The position numbers and the translations under genes were made by a program. A stretch of 64,000 bases of DNA from Symsagittifera roscoffensis. Its lineage: Eukaryota > Xenacoelomorpha > Acoela > Convolutidae. The stretch lies in contig NC_087066.1 of assembly GCF_963678635.1 (NCBI RefSeq), positions 45,559,225 through 45,623,224 on the forward strand, written 5' to 3'. Positions 46,700-57,866 of this stretch are shown here, in pieces; positions within the stretch are counted from its first letter, which is position 1; each line of letters starts with the position of its first letter. The notes under the pieces were generated by a model. That model was not told the origin of the DNA and did not search any database. It worked only from the letters and a program-made list of their open reading frames with translations.

Positions 46700-47700
46700 G
46701 TTTACAATGGTACACTTCACATGAAGTCTTGAATGATTTTTTCCTCTCGCGACACTAATCCTAAAACCAAATCAATAAAAGTATCTTTAGATGAGTTGTG
46801 CAAGTACCAAGACCAATTTCACCTGAAAACCATGATGTGATATGTTGAGTTATTCAATTTCTCAAGGACTTTTTCAATTATCCCGTTGGCGTTCTGGCTT
46901 CCTGGGGTTAGAGGAGGGTTCTTAATATGATTAGCTATTTCATCGTAAGCCTTTAACAATCCAATGTGTACTCAATTTCAATCCCGACTTTCTAGCTATC
47001 GGAGGAGGGCTGTTTGTCTATTAGGGGTCCAAATTCGTCAAAAAGCCATATCTGGGGAGCTAAATAAGACCCTGTCTTGAGAAAGACCTTATGTTGTACT
47101 TTTATCATTGACAGTCTCCTCTTTGACTTTTTCTCTTTAGTCTAGTCAGTTTATCTTTAGTCTAGCCTTGTTTCACTTTCATTCATCCGACAACTTCAAC
47201 GTTGCAACTCAAAAGCTACATACTTTTATCTTATGATTCTTTTCCCTTGAAAAAGTTTCCTTCAAGCATAACTATGCTGATCGACTCCCATTTCCAAGGT
47301 TTAGCTCTGAGGATCAAAAGCTTGCAGTGGTGTTAATACCGAGGAATTTCGTGCAGTTTTTGGCTAAAACGCCAAAAGGTGATATACAAGTCACCCCGCA
47401 ACCACATGAGGTTCATTCTTCCATACTCGTTTAAATTTTCTCATGGGGTTTTATCTACCTAATTTCAGTTATGTCCCATCAATACTTCGCAAATAAAATC
47501 ATTTTTGAGGTTTTAAGGTCCGAGAAAGGGCTAATAACGACAAAAAGAGTCACCGGAAGGTTTTCAATCAAAAGTTCTTGGTTGAAGTTGGTAACCAGTT
47601 ATCCAGTTATTTGTGCCGCCATAAAATCAAAAAGCCTCAGCTCATTGTTTTGCACAAATGCCTTGTTTCGTCCCTTAGGGTGTTTTTCCAAAGGCTGAAA
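46700..47700 (-). pseudogene. Decayed retrotransposon pol region (RNase H/integrase-like)
   Basis: Read on the minus strand, pieces in shifting frames follow the order expected of an LTR-retrotransposon pol. A WT-containing RNase H lead-in comes first (VNWTQNF, near 47710), then IENLPVTLF, then an integrase zinc-finger-like stretch near 47350. The end of the integrase core follows near 46890-46930 (KNPPLTPGSQNANGIIEKV, resembling the PPYHPQxNGxVER motif of Ty3/gypsy integrases). Several stops and frameshifts are present and no catalytic triad is readable. LTRs were not found. The class assignment is tentative and rests mainly on the integrase-like motif. Confidence 0.4.
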
Positions 47701-48386
47701 GTTTTGAGTCCAGTTGACGGATTTACTTCAAGTTCTAGTTCTTGATGTAAAAATTGTCACAATTTATCGTGCTGAAGCCGGTAAATGACTTTTGGAAATG
47801 GAGGTGGGGACTATTGACTGAGGGCAGCACAGGGTCTTAAAAAATGGATTTTGATCCCCTTCTTACCGCAAGTTACTACGGATCTAATGGGGCCATTTAA
47901 ACTTCTGAAAACCGTTTTCACTTAGGCCATGGGTTCCGGGTTTGTGCATGCCCAGGTCACATCATATCTAGTATCTGTCCTTTGAGTTTCATGAAGTTAG
48001 CATTCTTTTTTTCCATTTGGAGGCGGTTATCATGATTCGTCCTGCCTTTAGTTTTTTATATAGGATGTACTAACTATTTGAAAACTCAAACTATTTCGGA
48101 CTCGATCATTGCTTATTTTTCTACTTATCTTACTGGTTAAGCAATCGTAATAGTACATGCCCACCATAGCGTCGCCATATTGCATGCAACTCCCAGGGTA
48201 ATAGTTTTTATGTCGAGTTTCCAGTTTGCCGAAAACGTAATTTCATCACTGCTTCTTCACAATTTTTTTTATTATACTTTTTTTTCAGTTCATGCTTATT
48301 TTTCAGGATTCTAAGAGCAATTAAAATTTTTTTGTTGTGGGCTATCTTGGCATGATAATGATCATGGTCATTCTTAGACTAAGGAA

Positions 48387-48600
48387 GCGATGGTGATGTG
48401 ATTACCTCTACGCCTCTCATTTGAGAGGTTGGATGTTCGAGGCCCACCATGATCCGTGCTTGTTGCTTAAGGGTGAGGCAACATTACTTAGCTCACTAAA
48501 ATTTCAACTAAAAAACTTGCATGTAAATTTTAACCAGAAGCACAACAGCTCGTATGTTGGTCCTTTCCCTTGTGGCTAAATCGTCAGAAAAAAATACGCT
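48387..48600 (+). mobile_element. tRNA-derived SINE, full length
   Basis: The head has box-A-like TGATGTGATTACC and box-B-like ATGTTCGAGGCCCACCATG. The body is GGGTGAGGCAACATTAC, followed by a CTTGCATGTAAATTTTAACC stretch. The tail is CAGCTCGTATGTTGGTCC and TAAATCGTC with an A-rich end. The CATGTAA stretch is shared with 61282-61505 but replaced in the 11.3-kb copy. Confidence 0.75.
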
Positions 48601-49287
48601 AGTAACCTGACACAAATCACAAAGTTGGATGAAACCATGTTGTATTGTGGGGTTTTTCTACCCAAATTTAGGTCCCTCAAAAAGGTTTCAATGACTACCG
48701 ATTACGCAACATTAAGGAGCATTTTTGCTATGATTTCAATTACTTAGTTTCTTTATTAATGCCATCTCAGTGTCGAGTTAAGCATAGATGTGTTGTTGCG
48801 TTTCAGACTAATCCCCCATTCTGTGTTTTTGTACATATATTTGATTGTTACTTTTTAGTACTTGAAAATCAATTTCTTCTCTCGCTGCCCAAAAAAAGAC
48901 GAACATTCATGAAGTTTTTTTTTCAAAAATTTGAAAATTTGTATCATATTTTTCATCAACATTTATGACTGGGTCAGTGTGCAGCTTGCTAAGCGATTTT
49001 TCGTTGTAATATCTTTTTGTAAGGTGTTTTTTATTTGTTTTATTTTTATTGGAGTTCTTTAATTTTGATCAGTACTAGTACAGTCCTAGAATGAGTATAT
49101 ATGCTGTGGTTTTGTTAATCATTTTAAAAACAAGGTGGCCTTATTAGTACTCTAAGAAACTATACAGATTTTTGTTAGCCGTTTTTTCTGTGTAAGCGTC
49201 AATTCACGTTAGCCGTCGTCTTCTGGCCAGAAATCAGAAACTCATGTGAGTCTAAAAAAAATTTTTTTAACAACCAACAAGAATGAT
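48601..49287. other. Intergenic DNA downstream of the transporter gene
   Basis: No gene is recognised. The open frame at 48759-48968 has no motif. Confidence 0.35.
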
Positions 49288-49293
49288 TTTAAT
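49288..49293 (-). promoter_or_regulatory. Candidate polyadenylation signal
   Basis: ATTAAA on the minus strand, about 65 bases past the stop codon of the transporter gene. It is a common variant of AATAAA. No AATAAA is closer. Confidence 0.35.
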
Positions 49294-49357
49294 TTGATAC
49301 AATTTTCGATTTTGAATAACAAGGGGCATGGAAATATTGTTCACATTATAAGCAGTA

Positions 49358-50322
49358 TTAGGAAACTGTGTAGTAAATGGGCTGCAGAAATTTTCCTCTT
49401 AATAGAAAAGTGAAGCTCCAAAGTGAAGTTATGGCTAAAATTGCTCCGTAAATGAAATAGGTGTTGTAAAATCCCAGATAGTCATTTATGAACCCTCCCA
49501 ATCCATAAGCACCTATGGTCCTGCCAGAAGCAGCTATGAGGTTGAAACTGGACGCCGCCAGGGTTTTTCGTTGTTGCGAATCTGAAAAGCCTTGATTGCA
49601 CGCCACCTTCTCAAGAATTAAATAAGTTGGGTTAAAAATTGCCGAAAACATCAACCCATTTAAAAGTAAAACCATTGCAGCCCACGGAATGTTCTCAAAT
49701 GCAGGAATGAATCTTGGAACAAATAGCATGCATGTTGTAAGAAGTCCAAGAAAATTAACTCCGGCACTGATAAATCCGGAATAACCTTTGCCAACTAAAG
49801 CTCCAATTATTGGCCCGGAGAGAATGTAAGAAACTGAGGGTGCTATGAAAAAGTATCCAATTGTAGTCGTTTTAAGTTCCAGAGTCTTTTGGAAATACAA
49901 CGCATAAGCTGTATCGCGTAGTCCTGAAGTGAAAAACAGGCAAGATGTGGGAATAAGGACGCTCAAAGTGCTAAAATTGAAGAAGAATTGGAAATAATCA
50001 GTATTATCCACTTTTGCTCTGTTTGAAACATTTCGGCTGGGCAAAAATTTGACAGCAAGTATGAATAAAGTAATTTCACACATTGAAGTGAACAAAAACG
50101 GAGTCTTAAATCCCCACACAGGAATTAGTAAACTTCCCAGTGGTGGTCCGATTATGGTTCCGAGGCCCATAGAAACTTGAATTATTGTTGTCACGAGGGA
50201 GGATTTTTCGGGAAAAACGTGCGTGGCGATTGGCATCGTTGTCCCGTAGAGCAGCGAGGCGGCGACTCCATTCACACCTCTTGAAGCCAAAGCCGACCAG
50301 AAGTAAGCGTCTCCGTTCGGTC
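49358..50322 (-). CDS. SLC18B1: Transporter exon 4 (TM4 to C-terminus)
   Basis: Codes residues 141-461. The acceptor is TTTAAAG|GA at 50322. It holds the Arg/Gly-rich TM4 (ASRGVNGVAAS), motif C in TM5, a polar central loop near residues 212-230, and six further hydrophobic segments. It ends with IYYTVS and a TAA stop. It is by far the longest exon and carries no frameshift. Confidence 0.9.
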
Positions 50323-52351
50323 CTTTAAATTTATTTTGGTGAAACACACACACAAAGAGAAAGAGTATACTTTACTTGTAAGGTAGTAAAATTTTCGAAA
50401 GCAATTTGAATCGGACTAGGAGAGCGGACTTACAGCAAAACTTGGACCTCGAGATTTTCCTTTAGTAAACTTATGATTTTAGTTTTAATAGTTTAATTGT
50501 AATTGGCTTCTGTTTCCCCTCTTTATCATATCACCCTCGCGTTTTCTATTTTTAAATTGATCTTTTGGTATTTCGAGACACCCGATTTTACTATTAAATT
50601 GTAAAATTTTCTTATCAAAACTTTCCGGAAATTTTGGGATGGAAAAATCGCAGATGAGAAAAAGTTTCTGGACAATAAGATAATGTTTATTAATTCTAGG
50701 ATTTAACGATGAGTGCTTCCACCCTGCTGAAATGATTGAAACGTTCTTGCGACAAAAACGTATCCATTAGTTTTATCAATGGTTCTTCTGCCGTTTCCTC
50801 GCCAAATGCCATTTTTTGTTCATAAACATAAACCTTACAGTGTAACATTTGCGTAATACAACCACATAATGATTGCGTAATACTACGTGAACAAAAGTTA
50901 GAAGCACCTAAAATGGCTTTTGTGGGAAAATCAAAGAAGAGCCCCATTCTGTTTTATACCTTCGCTGGAAAGAGCGAAGCACCCGATGCCGACTGAGCTG
51001 AAGAGGATGCCGACACAGTTGAAGAATTTGAGGTTGAGAGGGGAGACCAAAGTGGCGACCACAAAAGAGAACAGCAGATTGGCCAGATCAAAAGAGCCAA
51101 TCACGAAGCCGATCTGAGTCTGCGACATCTCTAAAGTACAGCTTAAATGAGTCCCCCAAAGCTTACGAAACATGTATGGAAAGGGCGTTTAATACCGTAT
51201 GTTAAGCGAGAATGGCTTTCAGCGAGTGAGGATGTGTAAGTGAGAAAAATAGGATAAACATAGTTCTTAGCTTAGACTAAGTCTATGAGCTATGTTTATT
51301 CTTTTTTCCTCAAGTTTTCCATACACTCTAAGAGATTATGTGAGTTAAAGTAAAGTTATTTTAAGTGACTTAAGTTCGCACTCTGTAATCAAGTTTGACC
51401 TGGTTGAAATCACCTAAAAAATTCTTTAAAAAGTTAATCTTAGGCTTAATAGGTTTTATTAGAGAGCTCGAAGGAGGAGCTTGCTTTGTGAAAAGTGCTG
51501 CACTAAGAAGTGCGTATAGAGATCAGGAGGCGCTATGATTTTTACAAAGGAGGTGGGTGGGGGTAGGGTCTTTGTTGACCAAATTGGGCTGGCCATTTTT
51601 TGGATTTACCAATTTTTTTTTTGGTTTAACCATTTTTTTGAGCTCCCTTCACAAGAACAACACCACATTAGTCAAATACTACAGGCAAAATTTTAAAGAA
51701 AATACGAGCCAAAAAATTACGAAGCTCACTTTTGTCTTTGGCCTTTTCTGGGAAGAATGGTCCTGCGAGCGACAAATTGACCCCCTCGAGCGCCAGCACC
51801 ATACTGCAGATTGCAACAACCAGTCTTTTTTGCCACAGTGGCAAAGAAGACGAAGACGACGAGTAACTAACAAAACTCGGGAGAAGTATGCTAGATGGGT
51901 TCCTCCAAAAACGATAAAATCCTTAAAAATAGTCCCCTCAGAAATAATCGATCTTCTTTCATAAGGTAAGTTAATCCCTCAAAAAATTGCCTAAAAAATT
52001 TCCATTCTTTAGCTTAGGAAATTTTATTTGCATTATTACAAGGCTTTCTTGAGTGGGTGGTATCTGAGGTTTTCAAAAATATATGTTTTTTGAAATTCTT
52101 AAGTACCGGTATTTTGTAAAATCGCGAAAAAGCTACTATATTTGAATAATTCTGGTATTTTGTAAAATCGCGAAAAATGTTCTATATTTCATTAGTTTTT
52201 GCTTTTTCTCGGGACCCATCTCTCGTACACTTGTATACCGATGGTTCTCCTGTATCAAGGGTCTCATCTGGGCCTGTTGTTCCATCGGCGGCTCTTCAAT
52301 TTCATGGACGAACTCAATCGACGAAATCGAGCTACTACTGTCACTTAACAT
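49358..52351 (-). CDS. SLC18B1: SLC18B1-like major facilitator transporter, four exons
   Basis: Exons on the minus strand are 52351-52239, 51866-51730, 51130-50960 and 50322-49358. All introns are GT-AG with matching phases, and the sum is 1386 nt, giving 461 residues plus stop, close to the usual length of animal SLC18B1 (about 456). Visible in order are an acidic, Ser-rich cytosolic N-terminus, TM1 ending in GPFFPEKA (about residues 53-80), TM2 after MSQTQIG (residues 85-91), a TM4 Arg (about 155), and the antiporter motif GLGTIIGPPLG at about 193-203, followed by the second six-helix half. The family comprises proton-coupled vesicular antiporters for small organic cations, reported for polyamines in mammals. 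Substrate here is inferred, and a related VMAT-like or DHA1 carrier is the main alternative. The first-exon donor (CG|GTATAC) is the weakest boundary. Confidence 0.8.
50960..51130 (-). CDS. SLC18B1: Transporter exon 3 (TM2-TM3)
   Basis: A clear acceptor (GTACTTTAG|AG) and donor (CGAAG|GTATAA). It codes MSQTQIGFVIGSFDLANLLF and the next hydrophobic segment up to FALSSEG, matching TM2 and TM3 of the family. Both flanking introns have phase 1. Confidence 0.85.
51730..51866 (-). CDS. SLC18B1: Transporter exon 2 (TM1)
   Basis: Codes a run of six Ser followed by LPLWQKRLVVAICSMVLALE and the diagnostic GPFFPEKAKDK. The donor is AAA|GTGAGC. The acceptor GTTTTGTTAG at 51867 is the one that keeps phase with exon 1. 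A longer open frame on the opposite strand is a shadow. Confidence 0.8.
52239..52351 (-). CDS. SLC18B1: Transporter exon 1 (start codon, cytosolic N-terminus)
   Basis: Starts MLSDSSSSISSIEFVHEIEE and ends near PLIQENHR. Acidic residues before a PLIQ motif are plausible for a vesicular sorting tail. The phase-compatible donor is CATCG|GTATAC. Support comes from the exact fit of phase and length and from an indel-free duplicate at 55717-55794. Confidence 0.65.
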
Positions 52352-52728
52352 AACTAGTACGGGTTTTGAGTCGCGTTAACAAACAAAATTATTCAAGATT
52401 TAATTCTGAGGACAGGAAATTGATATACTGGACAGGTTATGGCAGTGTAGTTTGTACTTGCCATATCGTAACTTAGTGATAACGAGCCAGGCCTCTTATG
52501 ATGGTATGTAATGCTGAGTTCTTAAGCGTTAGGTGCACATGGCCACACTATTCTTGAACACTTTAGTGAAACTCTTGTTAAGTTATTTGACAAGCACGTC
52601 AAATTGTAATCTATGTATACATATTAATTGTCTGTAGAAAAGATAACGAATTGAATCAAATGGCATTCAATCGAACTTAGTTAAAGTAGGGTCAAAACTT
52701 TTGCTAACGTTTTGACCAAACTCGGTCG

Positions 52729-53288
52729 TACAATGCTGATTTAATTTAACTGAACAAAACGAATAATTTTTGAAATTTCAAACGCGTTTTTCTCAAATTA
52801 GGTTAAGATTAGACAAAAAATGAAGAGAACAAAAGTTGCTTAAAATTCTCCAAAAATCTCAACCAAAAATTTATCAAAAAAATTACAAAAGGGCTGAATC
52901 TCCAAAAATTTGAGTAAATTGTATAAAATTTGTTTTAAGCAAAAATTTTAGGTTTTATATAGTAAAAATTACATTTCTTGACTATCACGCAGAAATATTT
53001 TTTCTTATACAGGTTTTCGGAGCTTCAAATTTTCTGGAACTCTGTTGGGCGCTGTGTAAGAGACTTCTTGTGATATATATAATTCTCCTCAATTAACAGA
53101 AACTAGTTCCAGAGTAATTTTTGATTAACTGAAAAAAGCCAAAACGACCCATTTTTGGGGTAAAATTTTGGTTAAGCAACTTTTGTTAGGTTCATTTTTT
53201 GTCTAATCTTAACCCAATTTGAGAAAAATGCGTTTAAAAATTAGAGTTTTGTTTATTTTGTCCGGTCAATTTAAATCAGCACTGTACA
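52729..53288. repeat. Inverted repeat with arms of about 140 bp
   Basis: 52729-52870 and 53150-53288 are inverted copies. TTAAGATTAGACAAAAAATG on the left is matched by its complement on the right, followed by GTGCTGATTTAA and CGC(G/A)TTTTTCTCAAATT. Diverged single copies of the same arm are present near 53735-53830 and 56575-56660. It is probably a foldback-type element. Confidence 0.65.
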
Positions 53289-54231
53289 CGCGGATGTTTT
53301 TTAACCACAAAACCCGTGATCGAAAGCATACCTATTGGTCAATGCTATTTTGAAACATGGTCGAAAACAAAGTCGAACATTACATCAAAACATAGTCTAA
53401 AACTATATCGTCACATGGTCGAGCACAATTCGTAACATAGTCTAGCCCAAGGTTGAATGCAAAATTGAAAGATGTCAAAAATTTTATCAAAATGTTTTCA
53501 AACGCATCGATTTTGTTTCCCAAAAAAATAGAGCAAAAACAACTTTTGAGTTCAAATTTTATCGGATTATTTGTTGCTTCCAACTGTATAAGAGTGTATC
53601 AAAGATAAACACTTACAATTGAACAGCCATCGTTTTACATAGACTATTCATGACAAACACAACAATCTCTTACTTTGACACATTAGCTATCTTACAAGGT
53701 TGTTAAATCATACAGTACTGATTTCTACTACCCGGACAAAACGAGTGCAATTTGAATTAAAAAACGCATTTTTCTAAAACTGGACTGATTGTAAACGAAA
53801 ACTGAGGAAGACAAAAACTTGCTGATAATTATACCAGAAAAAATGGTGTGTAATTTTTTTTGCTAGTTTTTGGTCATAAACTTCGATAAAACAGATTACT
53901 TTTAGTTTTATTACTCAATCAAACACAAAAAAAATTTTGAGAAAAAAAAACTAATTCTGATAAAAAGTTAAATTTTGTATGTCTCGATAAAAATCCATTT
54001 GTTACGTCTCAATAGGATAGAAATCTCGATAGAAAGATTTCTTATCGTATGTTTCGATAGAAATCTATCATTTGAACAGTGAGTTAGCAACGGATCAAAA
54101 CATACGAAGGGGAAACAAAGCTGACAACCTTTGAGCAGACACAATTGTGCCGAAAAAAAATTACAAAGAATCTTTAAAATTCTAAGCCACCCTTGAAACT
54201 ACAGTGAACAACACTTGAACTTGCAACAACA

Positions 54232-54465
54232 ATGAAAACTGCCTACAGTATCAGTAAAGTATGCAATGTGGCATCCAAATTGACAAATAATGAGCCGATT
54301 ATTAAATTTTTACCGGAAACAACTTGCAAATTGCATACATACTGGAAAAAAAACAAAGTAAGGCCGGGACGCGAACATCCAATCTTAATGAGCAAAAACG
54401 ACGGGTTTACATCTACGCCAAGTGAGATCGAGCCCTGCAGTTGTAAAGCTTCGATAAGCAAATAA
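54232..54465 (+). other. Unassigned 77-codon open frame
   Basis: The frame begins with ATG in the favourable context AACAACAATGA and ends with TAA. It has mixed, protein-like composition (KTAYSISKVCNVASKLTN) but no recognised domain. The opposite strand is also open over the same DNA. The segment is not preserved in the duplicate at 55.7-57.6 kb. A gene is possible but unsupported. Confidence 0.2.
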
Positions 54466-55716
54466 GACACTTGAAAAAAGTTGTATAAGGGAAAATGTAT
54501 ATTTCTCTATTAGAAGACACTTGCTCTTGCAAAGGTGAAAAATTACTTTAACTCATTTTATTTAAGCTTTGCCAACAATTATTCATGCAGTTTTAGATTC
54601 CGTTTTGATTGAATAAAAAAAATTATTCTGTTTTTCGGAGTTGAATTTAATGCTGAAATTTTTGCAAACTAATTTGCACTTTTTTAATTCTGGTAAAATT
54701 CAAAACAACTGCATGCATCATTTTTTCTAAGGTCATTCTATTTTGAGAAAATTCCGTTTTAGAGTAAATTAGTTATAATGAACGGTGCAATTAAAGTAAA
54801 AGAGCACCAATACAAACAAAACAAACAATAATCGTGTAAAATTTAGAACAAATAGTTTTGATAATTGGCTCAGTTAGAACACTAAAAATTAAAAGACCCA
54901 ACCCAAGGTCAGCAAAAACAAAAGGTTTTTTTTCTTTTACGGAACTATTAAAAGAAATACACTCAATAATAATATGAAAAAAATTTTATGAAAAACGCAA
55001 TGAAAAACGGATCCTGGACAAGCAACATTTCATGAAAAGGTTGTGAACAGATTTCTTCGTCTCAGGATAGACTTCGTCTAACAAAAAGTGAATGTATCTC
55101 AGCTTGTTTTGATATAAGTATGATATATAAGCGAGTTTTTTTGTTTTTTTGGAAAAATTGATGTCTTTAATTGTGTTAAGGCGTTTTGCGAGCCGTGAGA
55201 TTTTTGAATAAGGGCAAAATAATTGGAAGGAAGAAACCTCTCATTTTTTTTGGTTTCAAAACTTGCAGTAGCTTATAATCTGTGCCAATTCATAAAGAAA
55301 TGGAACAGAGATTTTTAATCATGCGACCAACAATTTTCCTAGTTTTTGATTTCCCGAAAAACTGATTCGATTCAAGTAATTTCTAACAGTTTAATACTTT
55401 GTTTCACAGCTTCTGTTGATAACTTTTGCATTTTTTGAAATTTGGTTTGTGTTGTTTCCAGAAAAGACCTTTAAAATTTAGATTTTTTGACATCTCTGAA
55501 GTCACTGCTTGGGTTGTATATTGTTGTTTCTGGCTAATATTTGATTATAATCTTTTTTCAAAAACCCGTTCTCGCTTTTCAGTTGTTGTGCTTAAAAAAT
55601 GAGCCAAAATGATATGGTTTTATCTAAACTCAACCAAATTGAAAAATGACTGATAAGATTCCTCAGAACAGTTATATATTTGTTTGCTGACACTTAAACA
55701 TTTTATTTTATTCATG

Positions 55717-55794
55717 CGATTGTTCTATCGGCCGCTCCTGAATTTTATGATTAACCTTAATCAACTATACCGAACTAAGACACTCATTTGACAT
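55717..55794 (-). pseudogene. Dead duplicate of transporter exon 1
   Basis: Starting at the ATG at 55794, the sequence aligns codon by codon with exon 1 at 52351 over about 26 codons without any indel, but codon 10 is TAG (55765-55767). It lies in copy 2 of the segmental duplication, about 3.44 kb upstream of the live exon, on the same strand. The remaining exons are not duplicated. It may be a former alternative first exon. Confidence 0.7.
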
Positions 55795-57600
55795 AACAAA
55801 TACGGGTTTTAGGTTTTTATCAAATGAAGTTATCCAAGATTCGGTACTGCGGACAAAAACTGATTTACCGAAAGGATATGGCAGTCTAATTTGTAATCAC
55901 GGACACACTATCCTGGGAGTTTTTGAGAAAACACTTGATAATTTATTTGACAAGCCCGCTAAATTAGTGTCAAGATATACATAATAATTTTCTGTTGACA
56001 AAGCAGTCTGTTACAATAAGGACGTTCAAGCAAACTTACGACGGATCAGCAATCTAATTTTAAAAAGGTTCAAGAAATCATGCATCCACTTGTTAGCCAA
56101 ATTGAGGTGTCCGTTGTCGAAAACTTTTTCGGTCGAACATCATTTCGGATCATTTTTGAACGCGTAATTGAAAATAAAGTGTGCTCAAAAGTCGAAAAAA
56201 TACGAACAAAAATTGTGGTCAAAACTTAGTAAAAGACCAAATTGAACAATTAACTGATTTATATTCAAAAACTACATTGCCAAAATAAAGCAAAATTCGT
56301 TCAAAGATTGAGCACAAAGTTCAATACAAAATTGAAAAATCCCGAAAACTGTATAAAAATACAATTCAACACATTATCGTTTTCAATTTTTAATAGAACT
56401 GAAAAACAAAAATAGGTCGAGCGAACCTAGAGCTCAATTTTACAATGCTCAATAACAAAATTGTATAAAATGGCAGACGTGAAAATTCATCATATAAATT
56501 ACTTGACAAAAACAGCTATCAATTAATTTGACACATTGGCTATTTTACCAGGTTAATATTTCATACATTACTGATTTCATTTATTGGGCCAAAACGACTA
56601 GAACTTGAGATTTAAAACTCGTTTTTCCAAAATTGGACTTATTGTAGATGAAAAATGAGAAAAATTTTTGCTCAAAGCTATAGCAGAGTTTATGCGTGGA
56701 ATTTTTTTGCTAGTTGCGAGCCTTTTTACATTAGAACTGATTAATTTGGCTTTATTAGTCAAAGAAAACTTACACCAAATTTACCAGTTTAGTTTACCAG
56801 TAGAGAGTTTACCTTTCAGAAAACTGCGCAAACGTTTTACACAGAGGCAAAGCACGACTTCGCATCACTTGCGATACAACACAAACATTAAAAAAAAACA
56901 TAAATAAAAACGTTTTGTAGGGGAAAATGTCCATTTCTCGATTAGATGACACTTTCTCTTGTGAAGGTAAAATCATACTTTAACTGAAAAGGTCGTAAAC
57001 TTTCCCATAAAAATGGCATTTATGGCTTTGAGTCTAAAAAGTTTATATTTATACACACCCGAGAAAATTTTTGTTTTTTTAAATTTTTGTAGCGTTACCT
57101 AAAAAGTATATTTTATTTAAGCTCTGTCAACAATTATTTCTGCAAATTTTTTATTAACTCTCGACTGACTAAAAAATGTCATTTTGCATTGTTTCATTTT
57201 TGATTGGCTAATTTTTAGTTGACTAACAAACTAAATTGAACTATTTAATTCTGGTCAAAATGAAAGCAGCTTTTTTGTTCATCATGTTTTCTAACTTCAA
57301 CGCAACTTTATATCAGACCGAGTTAGTTGAACTGTGAAGTGAATAGAAAGTCGGTAATTGTGTAAATTCTAGAATCCAAGATTGCGCTCACTGAGAAAAT
57401 ATTTTTGAAATACCCAATCCAAAGTAGACAAAAAGCTTTTGCTTACAATTTTACCAACATATAATTTTAAGATCAAGGTTCTTTTCATTAACAAAGCTAT
57501 TAAAATTCATAAATTCAAAAAAAAAATGATAGCGCAAGAATAACAAATCCGGGACAAGCAATACCTTTTAAAACTGTTGAGAACCGATTTCGTCTCACGG
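55795..57600. repeat. Segmental duplication, copy 2
   Basis: The diverged and shorter copy of 52352-55090, on the same strand in tandem. About 420 bp around 53870-54480 of copy 1 is missing here. It ends at about 57600 (GATTTCGTCTCACGGCAGA), just before the hAT-type MITE. Confidence 0.7.
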
Positions 57601-57614
57601 CAGATGTCGCCTTA

Positions 57615-57866
57615 CAGGGGCGGATTTAGGGGGGGGGGGGGGGGGGCGGATCATTGTAATTACCCTACTACGACCAAATTTCTGCGCGGCTGGCAACTTG
57701 TTTTTCGAGAAAATTGGTAAAAAAAATTGTGTTGTTTTGGCCCGCTTCCCCATCAAAATTAGTGTATGTTGGCAAATTTTGGGGTCAGTCAGCCAAACAT
57801 GGATATCTTAAAGTATTTCTTTGGGTCGGCAGGCGGTTGAATTCCTGATGGGGAGGGGCACCGTTT
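57615..57866 (+). mobile_element. hAT-type MITE, truncated, with very long G-run
   Basis: The left terminus CAGGGGCGGATTTAGG is intact and followed by a run of about 20 G. Internal blocks (GTCAGTCAGCCAAACATGG, TCGGCAGGCGGTTGAATTCC) follow the family order. The right terminus is missing after GGGGAGGGGCACC. Confidence 0.7.

Larger units (their letters stand above)
52352..55090. repeat. Segmental duplication, copy 1 (upstream of transporter)
   Basis: The DNA upstream of exon 1 aligns in order with 55795-57600. Shared blocks include TACGGGTTTT(G/A), GGATATGGCAGT or GTTATGGCAGT, ATTTGACAAGC(A/C)CG, TTTTTTTGCTAG, AAAATGT(A/C)(T/C)ATTTCTC and CGTCTCA(G/C)G. It may contain the promoter. No TATA box stands out. 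Confidence 0.75.

Noticed and set aside
51557-51964. Plus-strand frame of 135 codons
   Set aside because: It overlaps transporter exon 2 on the opposite strand, whose reading is supported by motif, splice sites and phase.
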